DNA of 64,000 nt from Streptomyces sp. RPA4-2 (GCF_012273515.2 NZ_CP050975.2:3906001-3970000), one strand, 5' to 3'; shown: positions 10,054 to 18,639, counted from the first letter of the stretch. The notes: a model not told the origin generated them from the letters alone. Program-made: numbers and translations.

Positions 10054-10200
10054 GACGCCTGCGAGGTGAGCTGTCGGGTTCGGGCGGGTGAGTGCCCGGC
10101 CGTGCGCCGTCGGCGCACGTCTTCACCCCAAGCCGCTCCCGGTCAACTACCGGGCGCGGCGCTTACCTTGGGTCCCCCGCTCCTGCCTACGGCGCTTGAC
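10054..10200 (-). ncRNA. c-di-AMP riboswitch (ydaO/yuaA type) in the rpf leader
   Basis: Read on the minus strand, the leader shows the ydaO hallmarks in order: CGGGGGACCCAAGGTAAGCGCC near 10182-10161 (GGGGGACCCA core), CTTGGGGTGAAG near 10132-10121, a variable GC-rich hairpin (GTGCGCCGACGGCGCAC), GGCCGGGC, then CCCGAACCCGACAGCT and CACCTCGCAGGCGTC near 10085-10054. Binding of c-di-AMP normally turns these transcripts off. It ends about 18 nt before the rpf start codon. Exact limits are approximate. The remainder of the 350-bp gap up to 10387 should hold the promoter; I cannot place it. Confidence 0.88.
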
Positions 10201-10387
10201 GCGTCGACTGTTCCCGTACGGCCGCTGGCAGGATTCGGCGTTGCGACCGTCGGGGCCCGCTGTGGCGAGCGGTGATGACCGTAAGCAGTCGATCGACCGA
10301 ATTTCAAAGACGATCAGGGCCTTTGAGATCCATCTCTCACTTGCGCCAAACCGGACATTACACAGCGAACCGTGACGTGAACTCCCG

Positions 10388-11383
10388 CTACTTTTCGCCC
10401 GATTCGGCATCAACTGCAAGGCTCTGACCGGGGAGAATGAGGTCCGGGTCGACGCCGACCGTCTTCTCGTTCCCGGCGTAGAGCCCGGCCCATCCGCCTT
10501 CGAGGTCAAGGGCGTCGGCGATCGCCGAGAGGCTGTCTCCGGTGCGGACGACGTACGAGCCGTCGACGACGACGCGGGAGGCGCCGGAGTCGCGCGAGGC
10601 GTGCCGGCCGGAGGAGTCGTCGCCGCGGCCGTCCACCGCGTCGTCGGTGGAGTTCTCGGCGGCGGTGCCGCCGCGGTGGCGCCCGGCGCCGGTGGTCGCA
10701 CCCTCGGGCGCCGCCGAAGCGTCGCCGTCCTGGCCCGAGTTGCCCGATTCGCCACCCTTCGCCGTCCGCGCGCCCTCGCTGTCCGTCTCCCGGGCGCTGC
10801 CGGACTCCTCGTCCGAGGAGGTGTCCGACTTCGCTCTGTTCCCGGTCTCGCCCGAGGACGAATCGGACCGGGAGTCGGACGGGGAGACGCCGATCCCCAG
10901 TGAGTCCGACAGGGAGCCGGACCCGCCGGACGAAGTGGATGAATCGGATGAACCAGATGAACTGGACGAATCTCCGGCCACGCCCGTGTCGACCGAGACC
11001 TCGCCGGAGTTCTCACTGAGCCCGGAGAGCGGGCCGCAGGTCGGCCAGGCGGCGAGGCCCTGGTCGGCCAGGACCTTCTCGGCGACGGCTATCTGCTGGG
11101 ACCGGCTGGCCTCGTCGGCGCTCGGCGCGTACATGCGGCCGCCGTACCTGTGCCAGTTCTCCTGGGTCAACTGCAGTCCGCCGTAGTACCCGTTGCCGTC
11201 GTCGGCGCTCCACTGACCGCCGCTCTCGCATTCGGCGACCCGGTCCCATGTGGTGCCGTCGGCCGCGTTCGCGCTGGCGGCACCGAGCAGCGGGATGGCG
11301 ATCGCCGATCCGGTCACCCCTGCCGCGACGATGAGGGCCGGAGCCTGACGGGGGCGACGATGGCGGCCGTTCCCGGAGAGCAT
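10388..11383 (-). CDS. Rpf-like transglycosylase with long acidic Ser-rich linker and LysM domain
   Basis: 331 aa, secreted. Same architecture as its neighbour: signal peptide to about residue 40, Rpf domain about 43-115 with catalytic Glu53 in ECESGGQW, and a C-terminal LysM domain about 280-325 (YVVRTGDSLSAIADAL ... LILPGQSLAV). The two are separated by a ~150-residue linker almost entirely of Ser, Asp, Gly, Glu and Thr, far longer than in the neighbour and suited to crossing the cell wall. The ATG at 11383 has AAAGG 8 nt upstream. The upstream 226 bp carries a small hairpin (11415-11434) but no ydaO signature, so the two paralogues are probably regulated differently. Confidence 0.92.
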   Translation of the reverse strand: MLSGNGRHRRPRQAPALIVAAGVTGSAIAIPLLGAASANAADGTTWDRVAECESGGQWSADDGNGYYGGLQLTQENWHRYGGRMYAPSADEASRSQQIAVAEKVLADQGLAAWPTCGPLSGLSENSGEVSVDTGVAGDSSSSSGSSDSSTSSGGSGSLSDSLGIGVSPSDSRSDSSSGETGNRAKSDTSSDEESGSARETDSEGARTAKGGESGNSGQDGDASAAPEGATTGAGRHRGGTAAENSTDDAVDGRGDDSSGRHASRDSGASRVVVDGSYVVRTGDSLSAIADALDLEGGWAGLYAGNEKTVGVDPDLILPGQSLAVDAESGEK

Positions 11384-11609
11384 GCGAGAGCCTTTCACGT
11401 GACAGCAGGTGACTACGCGGCTGATGAGCCGCGTTGTTGGGTGAACGTAGCCGCACCCGATCACTTGTCACAAGTAGATGCAGCGCAGATCACGTGAAGA
11501 TCACAGAGTTGAGGGACCATCACCTTTTCGCGGCCGGACCTTCATACTCTGCGGCCACCGCTCCGGCACCCCGCGACGGCCGCACCGCCGACACCGTACG
11601 ACTGCCGCA

Positions 11610-12884
11610 TCACTGCCGACCGGGGGTGAACTCCACCGGAAGCGTCCGCAATCCGCGCATAATGAGTCCGCCACGCCATCGCAAATCAGCCGAATCGCCC
11701 GCTAGTTGGAGGTCCGGCAGCCGGGTGAGGAGGGTGGCCAGCGCGGTCTGTCCCTCCAGCCGGGCGAGTGGCGCGCCGAGGCAGTAGTGGATGCCATGGC
11801 CGTAGCCGAGGTGCTGGTTGTCACGGCGGGAGAGATCGAGCGTGTCGGGCTGTGCGAACCGGGCGGGGTCACGGTCCGCGGCCGCGAGGACGACGAGCAC
11901 GGGGTCGCCGGGCGCGATGTCCTGTCCGCCGATGTGGACCGACTCGGTCGCGAACCGCCACGTGGCCAGTTCCACCGGGCCGTCGTAGCGCAGGAGTTCC
12001 TCGACGCCCGTCTCCAGCAGCGCCCTCTCCCCGGCGGCGAGGGAGGTCTGCAGCCGCTCCCGCTGCCCGGGGTGGGTGAGGAGCGCGTACATGCCGTTGC
12101 CGATCAGGTTCACCGTCGTCTCGAACCCGGCAAAGAGCAGGATGAAGGCCATGGCGGCGGCCTCGTTCTCGGTGAGGTGCTCGCCGTGGTCGGAGGCGCG
12201 GATGAGACCCGAGATGAGGTCCTCGCCGGGCGCGGCCACGTCGGGAAGGGCCTCACGCTTCTTGTGGATGAGCTCGCCCAGATACCCGCGCATCTTCTTG
12301 ACGGACCGCCCGACCCCGCCCCTCGGCCCGCCGCCGTGCCGGATCATCATCCCCGCCCAGTCCCGGAAGTCGTCCTGGTCCTCGCGGGGCACGCCGAGCA
12401 GGTCGCAGATGGCGTAGATGGGGAGCGGGAACGCGAACTCGTGGATCAGGTCGGCGGAGCCCCTCTCCTGGAACTGGTCGATGAGGTGGTCGGTGAGCTC
12501 CCGCACACGCGGCGCGAACTCGGCGACCCGCCGCGGGGTGAACGCCTTGCTGACGAGCCGTCGCAGCCGGGTGTGGTCGGGCGGGTCGATGTTGAGCAGA
12601 TGGGTCATCAGCTCGGCCTTGCGCTCGCCCGGGATGCCCGTCTTGCCCTTCGCGTGCGCGGGTTCGTCGTGGTGGGCCGGGTTCTTGCTGAGCCGTCCGT
12701 CCGCGAGCGCCTGCTTCGCGTCCGCGTACCGGGTGACCAGCCAGGCCTCCACCCCGCTGGGCAGTCGCGTCCGGTGCACGGGCGCGTGCTCCCGCAGCCA
12801 GGCGTACGCCGGGTAGGGATCGGTGGCGAACTCCCAGGTGAAGAGTTCGGGGGCGGGGCTGAGCGGCGGGGGCTGGTCGGTCAC
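11610..12884 (-). CDS. cytochrome P450
   Basis: 424 aa, soluble bacterial class I P450, CYP107-like by overall pattern. It monooxygenates an unknown substrate using ferredoxin-delivered electrons. Motifs: I-helix oxygen-activating AGFETT (252-257), ExxR in EELLR (295-299), heme-binding GYGHGIHYCLG with the axial Cys at 368. It starts at GTG 12884 with only a weak purine-rich leader. It is divergent from the flavohemoglobin gene across 156 bp. No ferredoxin gene is adjacent, so its redox partner is encoded elsewhere. A conserved chromosomal location suggests a housekeeping or developmental role rather than a secondary-metabolite cluster; that is inference. Confidence 0.95.
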   Translation of the reverse strand: MTDQPPPLSPAPELFTWEFATDPYPAYAWLREHAPVHRTRLPSGVEAWLVTRYADAKQALADGRLSKNPAHHDEPAHAKGKTGIPGERKAELMTHLLNIDPPDHTRLRRLVSKAFTPRRVAEFAPRVRELTDHLIDQFQERGSADLIHEFAFPLPIYAICDLLGVPREDQDDFRDWAGMMIRHGGGPRGGVGRSVKKMRGYLGELIHKKREALPDVAAPGEDLISGLIRASDHGEHLTENEAAAMAFILLFAGFETTVNLIGNGMYALLTHPGQRERLQTSLAAGERALLETGVEELLRYDGPVELATWRFATESVHIGGQDIAPGDPVLVVLAAADRDPARFAQPDTLDLSRRDNQHLGYGHGIHYCLGAPLARLEGQTALATLLTRLPDLQLAGDSADLRWRGGLIMRGLRTLPVEFTPGRQ

Positions 12885-13003
12885 TCCCCGACGGTATCCG
12901 GCGGGCGGATCACCGGTGTCCGCAGGGCGCGCGGGCCCGGCCCCGGCCTCGGCGCGGCCGCCGCGCGGACTTCACCCCGGACTGTCCGTAAATCACCTGC
13001 CGT

Positions 13004-13034
13004 TTGACTCCGCGGCTCGACGACTCTCTACATT
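13004..13034 (+). promoter_or_regulatory. leaderless promoter of the flavohemoglobin gene
   Basis: TTGACT (13004-13009) and TACATT (13029-13034) with a 19-bp spacer. A transcript starting 7 nt after the -10 box would begin exactly at the GTG start codon (13041). No Shine-Dalgarno sequence precedes that codon, which supports a leaderless mRNA. Confidence 0.6.
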
Positions 13035-13040
13035 CACGCC

Positions 13041-14252
13041 GTGGACCCCGAAATACTCAGATCCAGCTTCGCGGTCGTCGAGAGACGGGCCGAGTTCGCG
13101 GTCAAGTACTTCTACTCGCATCTCTTCCGGCACAACCCGGACCTGCGCGGGCTCTTCCCGCTGGACCACCCGGAGGACATGGAGCGGCAGCGGGACCGGT
13201 TGTTCGCGGCTCTCACGTATGTACTGGAGCGGCTGGAGGACCCGGCGCTGCCTGGGTACTTACGGGAACTGGGGCGTGATCACCGGAAGTACCTGGCCGA
13301 GCCGGAGCACTACGCGGCCGTGGGGGCGAGTCTCGTCGCGGCGTTCGCCCTCGTCGCGGGGTCGGCGTGGAACGCGGAGGCGGAGAAGGCCTGGGGCGAG
13401 GCCTACGGGGCGATCACGAACGTCATGCTGCAGGGCGCCTGGGAGTCGCAGCACGCGGATGAACCGCCCTGGTGGGACGCCGAGGTCGTGTCCCGGGCGC
13501 GGCACGGCGACGACCTCGTCGTCCTGACCCTGCGGCCGCACCAGCGGCTCCGGTACTTTCCCGGCCAGTACGTCAGCGTCAACGTCCCGCATCTGCCGGG
13601 CATCTGGCGGCCGTACTCCATCGGCAACGCGCCCCGGGCGGACCTCACCCTCGATCTGCACGTCAGCCGGGTGGAGAGCGGGGTGCTCTCCACCGCCCTC
13701 GTGCGGCAGACCCGGGAGGGCGACGTCCTGCGGCTCGGCTCGCCCGGCGGCGGGCTGGTCCTGCGGACTCCGGTGGAACGCCCGCTGACCTTCATCGCGG
13801 CCGGCACCGGGTGGGCGCCGGTCAAGGCACTGCTGCAGCAGCTCGACGCCACGCACGAGGCCCGGCTGTTCGTCGTCGCCCGTGACACCTCGTACCTCTA
13901 CGACCGGTCCGCCGTGGAACATCTGCAGGCCCGGCTGCCCCGGCTGGGCGTCACCTTCATCACCCCGGCGCCCGGCCGCCCCAGGACCCAGGCGACCGAG
14001 CGGCTGCTGACCGCGCTGGGCAACCGTGCCGGCTGGGCCCGGCACGACGTCTATCTGACCGGTCCGCCCCAGCTCGTCGAGGAGGTCGGCGAGGCCCTTC
14101 CGGCGCTCGGCACCCCGCCCGACCGGCTCTTCCGCGACCTCCTGCCGCCCACCGCGGAGGCGCGCGGCCGGCCGTTGGGCGCGGCGGAGTGGCTGCTCGA
14201 CCGGCCCCGGCCGAACTGGCACAGCCCGTCGGCTCGCGCACCGGACGCGTGA
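13041..14252 (+). CDS. flavohemoglobin-like protein (globin plus FAD/NAD reductase)
   Basis: 403 aa. The globin domain (1-135) has the B10 tyrosine region VKYFYSHLF and the proximal histidine His81 in DHRKY. It is followed by a ferredoxin-NADP-reductase-like FAD domain (about 138-240, RPYSIGNAP) and an NAD-binding domain (GTGWAPVKAL near 257). Classical flavohemoglobins convert nitric oxide to nitrate with NAD(P)H. The length is normal, but the C-terminus is diverged and Pro/Arg-rich, so the physiological substrate is uncertain. The GTG start fits the leaderless promoter directly upstream. It converges with mazG. Confidence 0.9.
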   Translation: MDPEILRSSFAVVERRAEFAVKYFYSHLFRHNPDLRGLFPLDHPEDMERQRDRLFAALTYVLERLEDPALPGYLRELGRDHRKYLAEPEHYAAVGASLVAAFALVAGSAWNAEAEKAWGEAYGAITNVMLQGAWESQHADEPPWWDAEVVSRARHGDDLVVLTLRPHQRLRYFPGQYVSVNVPHLPGIWRPYSIGNAPRADLTLDLHVSRVESGVLSTALVRQTREGDVLRLGSPGGGLVLRTPVERPLTFIAAGTGWAPVKALLQQLDATHEARLFVVARDTSYLYDRSAVEHLQARLPRLGVTFITPAPGRPRTQATERLLTALGNRAGWARHDVYLTGPPQLVEEVGEALPALGTPPDRLFRDLLPPTAEARGRPLGAAEWLLDRPRPNWHSPSARAPDA

Positions 14253-14258
14253 TCCCAG

Positions 14259-14278
14259 GGCCGCGCGCCGCCGCGGCC
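14259..14278. terminator. short hairpin between convergent genes
   Basis: A 7-bp GC stem (GGCCGCG / CGCGGCC) with a 6-nt loop fills the 26-bp gap between the flavohemoglobin gene and the mazG stop codon. Confidence 0.4.
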
Positions 14279-15298
14279 TCAGCCGTCGAGCGCCGGTGAA
14301 CCCTCCCGCGCGCGGATCGCGTCCCGGTACGCCCGCGCCGCCGCGCGCAGTGCCGCCTCCGGGTCCACGCCCTCGGCCTCGGCCCGCGCGGCCACGGCCA
14401 GCAGTTCGTACCCGACGCCCTCGCCGCGCGGCAGTTCGACCTCGAGTCCGGCCGTGCGCGCCCGTGAGGCGAGCTTGGCCGCGAGTGCCAGGCCGGGCTG
14501 GCCCAGTGGTATCCCCTCCGTGACGGACGTCCGGCGCTTCTCCTCGGCCTTCGTGCGCAGCCAGTGCTCCTTGACCTCTTCGGGGGTCGTGGCCGTCTCG
14601 TCACCGAAGACGTGCGGGTGGCGGTGGATCAGCTTGGTGACAATGCCGGCCGCCACGTCGTCGATCGAGAAGGGCTCGGCACCGTCCTGCGGGCGGCCCT
14701 CCTCGGCGATCCTGGAGTGGAAGACCACCTGGAGCAGGACGTCGCCGAGCTCCTCCCTGAGCTCGTCCCGGTCCCCCTCCTCGATCGCCTCGACCAGTTC
14801 GTACGCCTCCTCGATCCCGTACTTCGCCAGGCCCTCGTGGGTCTGGCGGGACGACCAGGGGCACTCGACACGGATGCGGTCCATGACCTGGACGAGGTCG
14901 AGGAGACGGGCGCCCGGCAGGTCGTACGAGGCGGGGAGCAGCTCCAGCTCCGGCATGTGGACGCGGCCGGAGCCGGCCAGCCGGGCCAGTCCGTCGGTGA
15001 GGCGCGGCTCGCCCTCGCCGGTGGCCACGACCACCACCGTGCGGCCGCCGGCACAGGCGTCCACCAGCTCCTGCGCGCCGGGCGAGGTCTCGTCCACGGC
15101 GATGCCGGCCTCCCGCAGATAGGGCAGCTGGGGATGCGCGCCGTCCGCGCACAGCACCTGGTCGGCGCCGCGCAGCGCCTGCCAGGCGGGCCAGGACAGC
15201 AGTCCGGGTGCGACGCGGTGGCTGGTGGTGAGCAGGACGATACGGCCGGAGGCGGCGGGGCCGGCCTGGGCGGCCGCGTCGGAGCTGGTTGCGTTCAC
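14279..15298 (-). CDS. mazG: MazG family nucleoside triphosphate pyrophosphohydrolase
   Basis: 339 aa. House-cleaning enzyme that hydrolyses (d)NTPs to NMP and pyrophosphate. The MazG helical core spans about residues 140-240: RVECPWSSRQTHEGL, then Mg2+-binding EEAYELVEAI and ELREELGDVLLQVVFH. The N-terminal ~130 residues (RIVLLTTSHRVAPGLL onward) resemble a degenerate tetrapyrrole-methylase fold, as in other actinobacterial and Bacillus MazG fusions. The start is uncertain: I use GTG 15298, but in-frame GTGs at 15316 and 15343 are possible and none has a clear Shine-Dalgarno sequence. Confidence 0.92.
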   Translation of the reverse strand: MNATSSDAAAQAGPAASGRIVLLTTSHRVAPGLLSWPAWQALRGADQVLCADGAHPQLPYLREAGIAVDETSPGAQELVDACAGGRTVVVVATGEGEPRLTDGLARLAGSGRVHMPELELLPASYDLPGARLLDLVQVMDRIRVECPWSSRQTHEGLAKYGIEEAYELVEAIEEGDRDELREELGDVLLQVVFHSRIAEEGRPQDGAEPFSIDDVAAGIVTKLIHRHPHVFGDETATTPEEVKEHWLRTKAEEKRRTSVTEGIPLGQPGLALAAKLASRARTAGLEVELPRGEGVGYELLAVAARAEAEGVDPEAALRAAARAYRDAIRAREGSPALDG

Positions 15299-15478
15299 CC
15301 CTCGAACGTAACCCACTCCGCCGACACCCCCGGAGTTGTCCACAGGATCTGCGGGACCGGGTGCCGAACCGTCTTCTCCGCGCGTCTTGTCGCTCCGCGC
15401 CCGCCCCTCGCGCGTCGTGACCCCGGTGCCGCCGACGGCCGTTCTCGGCCGTCTTGCAGCGACTGCCGGTTCCCGCCC

Positions 15479-16138
15479 TTACGCCGACTGCGGGGTTTCC
15501 GCCGGCGTGACCTCCCGCAGCCACGGCGTCTTCGCGTCGACGCGGCCGCTCTTCTCGACGTCCCAGGCTCCGTAGCGCGGGTTCAGGTCGATGCGCAGTT
15601 CCTTGGAGGCCTGGGACATGGCCTTCCAGAACGTGGCCTTGCCCTCGGCGGTGTTCATGTCGGCCCCGAGCGAGGCCGCGACCTTCTGGGCCTCGATCTC
15701 CGTACGGAGGTTCTCGTCGAGGCGCGAGGGCGCCACGCCGTACTGCTGCAGCCAGACCGTCTCCAGTCCGTGCGCGCCGCCCGCCTGCTGTTCCAGGGAC
15801 CCCCGCAGCTGCTGGACGTCCTTGCGGGTGACGCTGACGTGCGCGTCCTTCGCCGCCCGGTCGAGGACGTGGTCGAGGACCATGCTGTGCAGGGTGTCGC
15901 GGGTGAGGCTGCCGCTCTTGGCGATGGCCTGCTCGTACTGGGCCTCGTCCTTGGTGACGGCCCGCTGGGCCGACCGCACCTCGTTCACCCGGCCCTCCAG
16001 TTGGGCGACGGTGATCCGCTGGCCGCCGACGACGGCCGCGGCGCCTGGATGCGCCTCGCTGCCGCACGCGGTGAGCAGGGGGGCCGCGGCGACGATCGCT
16101 GCGGAGAGGACGAACGCGGTGCGACGGCGGCGGTGCAA
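15479..16138 (-). CDS. SurA N-terminal domain-containing lipoprotein
   Basis: 219 aa. Lipid-anchored extracytoplasmic protein with a SurA/PrsA-type chaperone N domain and no parvulin isomerase domain. The signal sequence ends in the lipobox LLTAC (Cys about residue 26), followed by VGGQRITVAQLEGRVNEVR, the usual SurA-N beginning. The rest is helical. The start is a TTG at 16138 with GGGAGG 5 nt upstream; no ATG or GTG fits. Probably a folding factor for exported proteins. It lies 168 bp downstream of the membrane protein at 16306-16983, same strand. Confidence 0.87.
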   Translation of the reverse strand: MHRRRRTAFVLSAAIVAAAPLLTACGSEAHPGAAAVVGGQRITVAQLEGRVNEVRSAQRAVTKDEAQYEQAIAKSGSLTRDTLHSMVLDHVLDRAAKDAHVSVTRKDVQQLRGSLEQQAGGAHGLETVWLQQYGVAPSRLDENLRTEIEAQKVAASLGADMNTAEGKATFWKAMSQASKELRIDLNPRYGAWDVEKSGRVDAKTPWLREVTPAETPQSA

Positions 16139-16305
16139 GGAAACCTCCCGAGGAGATTGTGCGACGGTGCACAAAGTCTTGCGATGATCGATGTTAGGCA
16201 GTGACCCGGCTCTCGGCCAGCCATTCGACCAACGATTCGCGGAGAGTTCGGGTACCACCGCGCACGCGTGCGGTACCCGCCACCCGCCCCGGGCCCGTCG
16301 CGCCG

Positions 16306-16983
16306 TCAACCGCGCGCAGCGACCTGTCGCTCGACGGCGTCCGCGACCTCGGCGCGCAGTCCGTCGCCGGGGCGCGCGAAGGTGATGTTGCCGGAGCCCT
16401 TGCCGCTGTCGGCGTCCTGGGCGCTCCCGGTGTCCTCCGAGCCGCTCCCGCTGTCGCCGACGAGGACGAAGTCCACCGTGCGGTGCAGGGGTGCGGCTCG
16501 CTCGGCGGCCTCGGTCTGGGGGCCGCCGGCCGCGAGCACCAGGTCGCAGGAACGCTGGAGCAGGCCGCTGAGGTAGGACCGCGCGTTGGCCGCGGACTGC
16601 TCTCCGGTCACCGGTACTTGGCTGACGCGCACGTGGGTTTCGAGGGACGCGTCCTGCATGCCCTCCCAGACCTGGGCCGCCGCGGTCCCGGCCGTGATCC
16701 CGCCCTTGCCGGTGAGCAGACAGGCGTCGACGTCCTTGGAGGACCGGGGCGTGGTGTCGGGGAGCCGCCGCGCGGTCTCGGTACGGGAGAGGAAGTACCC
16801 GGTGACGGCGACGGCGGCCACCACGACCATGGCGCCCGCGAGCAGGGCGATGGTGCGCCCGCCCAGCTCCTGCAGCCACAGCCGCGCGGACCGGGCGGCC
16901 CTGGTGAGCCATGACCAGGGTGTCGCGCCGCGCACCGCCTTCGCGCGCCGCGCCTGCGGTACCTGCCTGACCCGCTTGACCAC
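16306..16983 (-). CDS. membrane-anchored protein resembling BMP-family substrate-binding proteins
   Basis: 225 aa. Not firmly recognised. A basic cytoplasmic N-terminus (1-40), one membrane segment at about 45-66 (ALLAGAMVVVAAVAVTGYF) and an extracytoplasmic domain with ACLLTGKGGI, VWEGMQDA and a cysteine in SCDLVLAAGG. The CLLTGKGGI ... AAQVWEGM ... DLVLAAG sequence resembles the start of basic-membrane-protein (Med/BMP) nucleoside-binding domains, but the protein is much shorter than that family. The Ser/Gly/Asp-rich patch near 180-195 looks like a linker. The GTG start at 16983 has no strong Shine-Dalgarno sequence. Confidence 0.75.
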   Translation of the reverse strand: MVKRVRQVPQARRAKAVRGATPWSWLTRAARSARLWLQELGGRTIALLAGAMVVVAAVAVTGYFLSRTETARRLPDTTPRSSKDVDACLLTGKGGITAGTAAAQVWEGMQDASLETHVRVSQVPVTGEQSAANARSYLSGLLQRSCDLVLAAGGPQTEAAERAAPLHRTVDFVLVGDSGSGSEDTGSAQDADSGKGSGNITFARPGDGLRAEVADAVERQVAARG

Positions 16984-17057
16984 TGGTTGTCTCGTGCTCT
17001 CTGTCGTGCCTGCCGCTGCCTGCCGCCCGCTGCCGTCCGTCGCCTGTCGTGGCGTGT

Positions 17058-17447
17058 CTACGGACGGACCGGCCGGCGCGGCCGGCGCGGCCGGCGCGGC
17101 CAGACCTTCCGGGCATGTACCGAGGCGGCGCCCGTAAACAACGGGGGCAACGGTGACAACGGAGGCAACGGGGACAACGGAGGCAAAGGGGGCAGCCGGG
17201 TCAGCGGCACGTCGGCCGCGAACGCGCCCCCGTGCGTGCCCCCGTGCGTCGGCGCGAGCTCCACGAGCCCTGCCGCGAGGACCGGACCGAAGGCGCCGAA
17301 GACGCCTCGGTCCGCGCGGCTGCCCCGGCGCGGCGCGATCACGAGGGAAGGAACGGGGCAGGGCGGTCCCGGACTCACGACGGGAGCCGCCGCGGCCCCG
17401 GCCCGCACGGCCATCGGCCGTGGTACCCGTACCGGCGCGATCCTCAT
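17058..17447 (-). CDS. possible small Pro-rich protein with hexapeptide repeats
   Basis: 129 aa, tentative. The ATG at 17447 has GGAG 6 nt upstream. The predicted product begins MRIAPVRVPRPMAV, has a moderately hydrophobic Ala/Val stretch near 14-25, and carries a tandem LPPLSP-type repeat encoded by the 18-bp DNA repeat at 17139-17192, then an Arg/Pro-rich end. It lies 30 bp below the DUF1906 gene on the same strand. No homologue comes to mind. Low-complexity GC-rich DNA readily makes chance frames, so this may be non-coding; otherwise 16984-17476 holds only repeats. Confidence 0.3.
   Translation of the reverse strand: MRIAPVRVPRPMAVRAGAAAAPVVSPGPPCPVPSLVIAPRRGSRADRGVFGAFGPVLAAGLVELAPTHGGTHGGAFAADVPLTRLPPLPPLSPLPPLSPLPPLFTGAASVHARKVWPRRPRRPRRPVRP
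17071..17103. repeat. 9-bp GC-rich tandem repeat
   Basis: GGCCGGCGC is repeated three times and continues partly into a fourth copy, within the gap between two minus-strand genes. Confidence 0.7.
17139..17192. repeat. 18-bp tandem repeat, three copies
   Basis: ACAACGG(G/A)GGCAA(C/A)GG-type unit repeated three times with few changes. The length keeps frame with the possible small minus-strand ORF, in which it encodes the LPPLSP repeats. Confidence 0.75.
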
Positions 17448-17476
17448 GCCCCGCTCCTTCGTCCTCATCGGCGACC

Positions 17477-18304
17477 TCAGCCGGTGATGGCCACCGGCGC
17501 GTCCCACGCGTCCCGGTCCACCGTGATGGTGTAACCGCCGATCGTTTCCTTGCTGTTGACCATGTACTGGTGGGCGCGGCTGTGGTTGGTCCACCGGTCG
17601 GCGGCGAACGGCCAGTCGGCCGTCGTGGTGTTCTGCTTGTCCCACAGGGCGTACCAGAGGTTGCCCGGCAGGTTCGTACGGTCGGTGGCGTCGGCGATGG
17701 CCTTCGCGCTGGAGCTGCGGAAGCCGTAGAAGCCCGCGCGGTACGTCTTGGCGTTGAGCGTCTTGTCGAAGGCCCGTATGTACGTCAGCGTGGCGGTGTT
17801 GCACGACTTGTTCGTGATGTCGTACGACTCCATGTCCAGGTAGATCGGGCTGCCCGCCTTCATCCCCAGCGCGGACGCCTTGGCCACCGCGTCCGCGCCG
17901 TCGGTGGCGCCGAGCGAGGCGGCGTTGGTGGAGGTGAGCTTCTCCGGGTTGGAGCCCGTCTGGCAGGAGGGCTGCGCGCCGACGTACAGCGGGATGAGCT
18001 TCCAGCCCAGCGTGCTGACCGACTTCACCCAGGACGCGGTGAGGTTGGGCTGGCCGCAGCCGCGGTTCTTGCCGCCGATGTACACGGCGGCCGCTCCGTA
18101 GAAGCCGGTGTGCCAGGCCTTCATCGCGGTCAGGGAGGGCGCGGCGCAGGTGTCGAACGCGCGGCCTGTGAAGGTCTTCTGGGCGGGCCAGGTGGTCGCC
18201 GCCATCGACGTCTGCGCCGCGATCCCGGCTCCCGCGACCACGGCGGCACCCGCCGTCGCCCAGGCGATGTAACGGCCCTTCTTGGACATCCGATGGCTGG
18301 ACAT
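17477..18304 (-). CDS. DUF1906 glycoside-hydrolase-like secreted protein
   Basis: 275 aa, exported. An N-terminal signal (about 12-36, IAWATAGAAVVAGAG ... MAA) precedes a single DUF1906 / Rv2525c-like domain, a TIM-barrel fold related to GH25 lysozymes. Visible motifs: FDTCAAPS, TGFYGAAAVYIGG, KLIPLYVGAQ, IYLDMESYD with acidic residues at the barrel mouth, YRAGFYGF and a DRDAW end. Four Cys residues could form disulfides. It may bind or cleave cell-wall glycans, but no catalytic activity is established for the family. It starts at ATG 18304 after a G-rich leader; ATG 18289 is an alternative. Divergent from the lipoprotein gene at 18711. Confidence 0.87.
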   Translation of the reverse strand: MSSHRMSKKGRYIAWATAGAAVVAGAGIAAQTSMAATTWPAQKTFTGRAFDTCAAPSLTAMKAWHTGFYGAAAVYIGGKNRGCGQPNLTASWVKSVSTLGWKLIPLYVGAQPSCQTGSNPEKLTSTNAASLGATDGADAVAKASALGMKAGSPIYLDMESYDITNKSCNTATLTYIRAFDKTLNAKTYRAGFYGFRSSSAKAIADATDRTNLPGNLWYALWDKQNTTTADWPFAADRWTNHSRAHQYMVNSKETIGGYTITVDRDAWDAPVAITG

Positions 18305-18606
18305 CCCCACCCCAATTCGTGACACGCGCGGATCGCGCCACGCGTGAACGCGCGCGATCTGCGAACAGTTGAGAACAGCGAAGAAAGCCCCTGAGACGGC
18401 GCCCATCCCCGGCACACCGGCGAACGGTGTCCGGCCCCCGGCGCGCGGGGCGGATCGCACCCTAACCGACGCCACCCCCTCAACTGGGAAACCCCTGATC
18501 TCGATCGCCACAAGATTCCCTCAAGTCACAGCAAAGTGCGCCGAGTCGACGACGCTCCGGGCCCGCCGCCCCCTCCCACCGCGGATCTTTGGCACACGCA
18601 TACCTG

Positions 18607-18639
18607 TGCATGACCTGTACCTGACCTATGCATGACTTG
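18607..18639. repeat. direct repeat 22 bp apart just upstream of a promoter
   Basis: TGCATGACCTG (18607-18617) and TGCATGACTTG (18629-18639) are spaced 22 bp, two helical turns; the second copy overlaps the -35 box. The rest of the 406-bp divergent gap (18305-18710) shows no gene. Confidence 0.6.
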
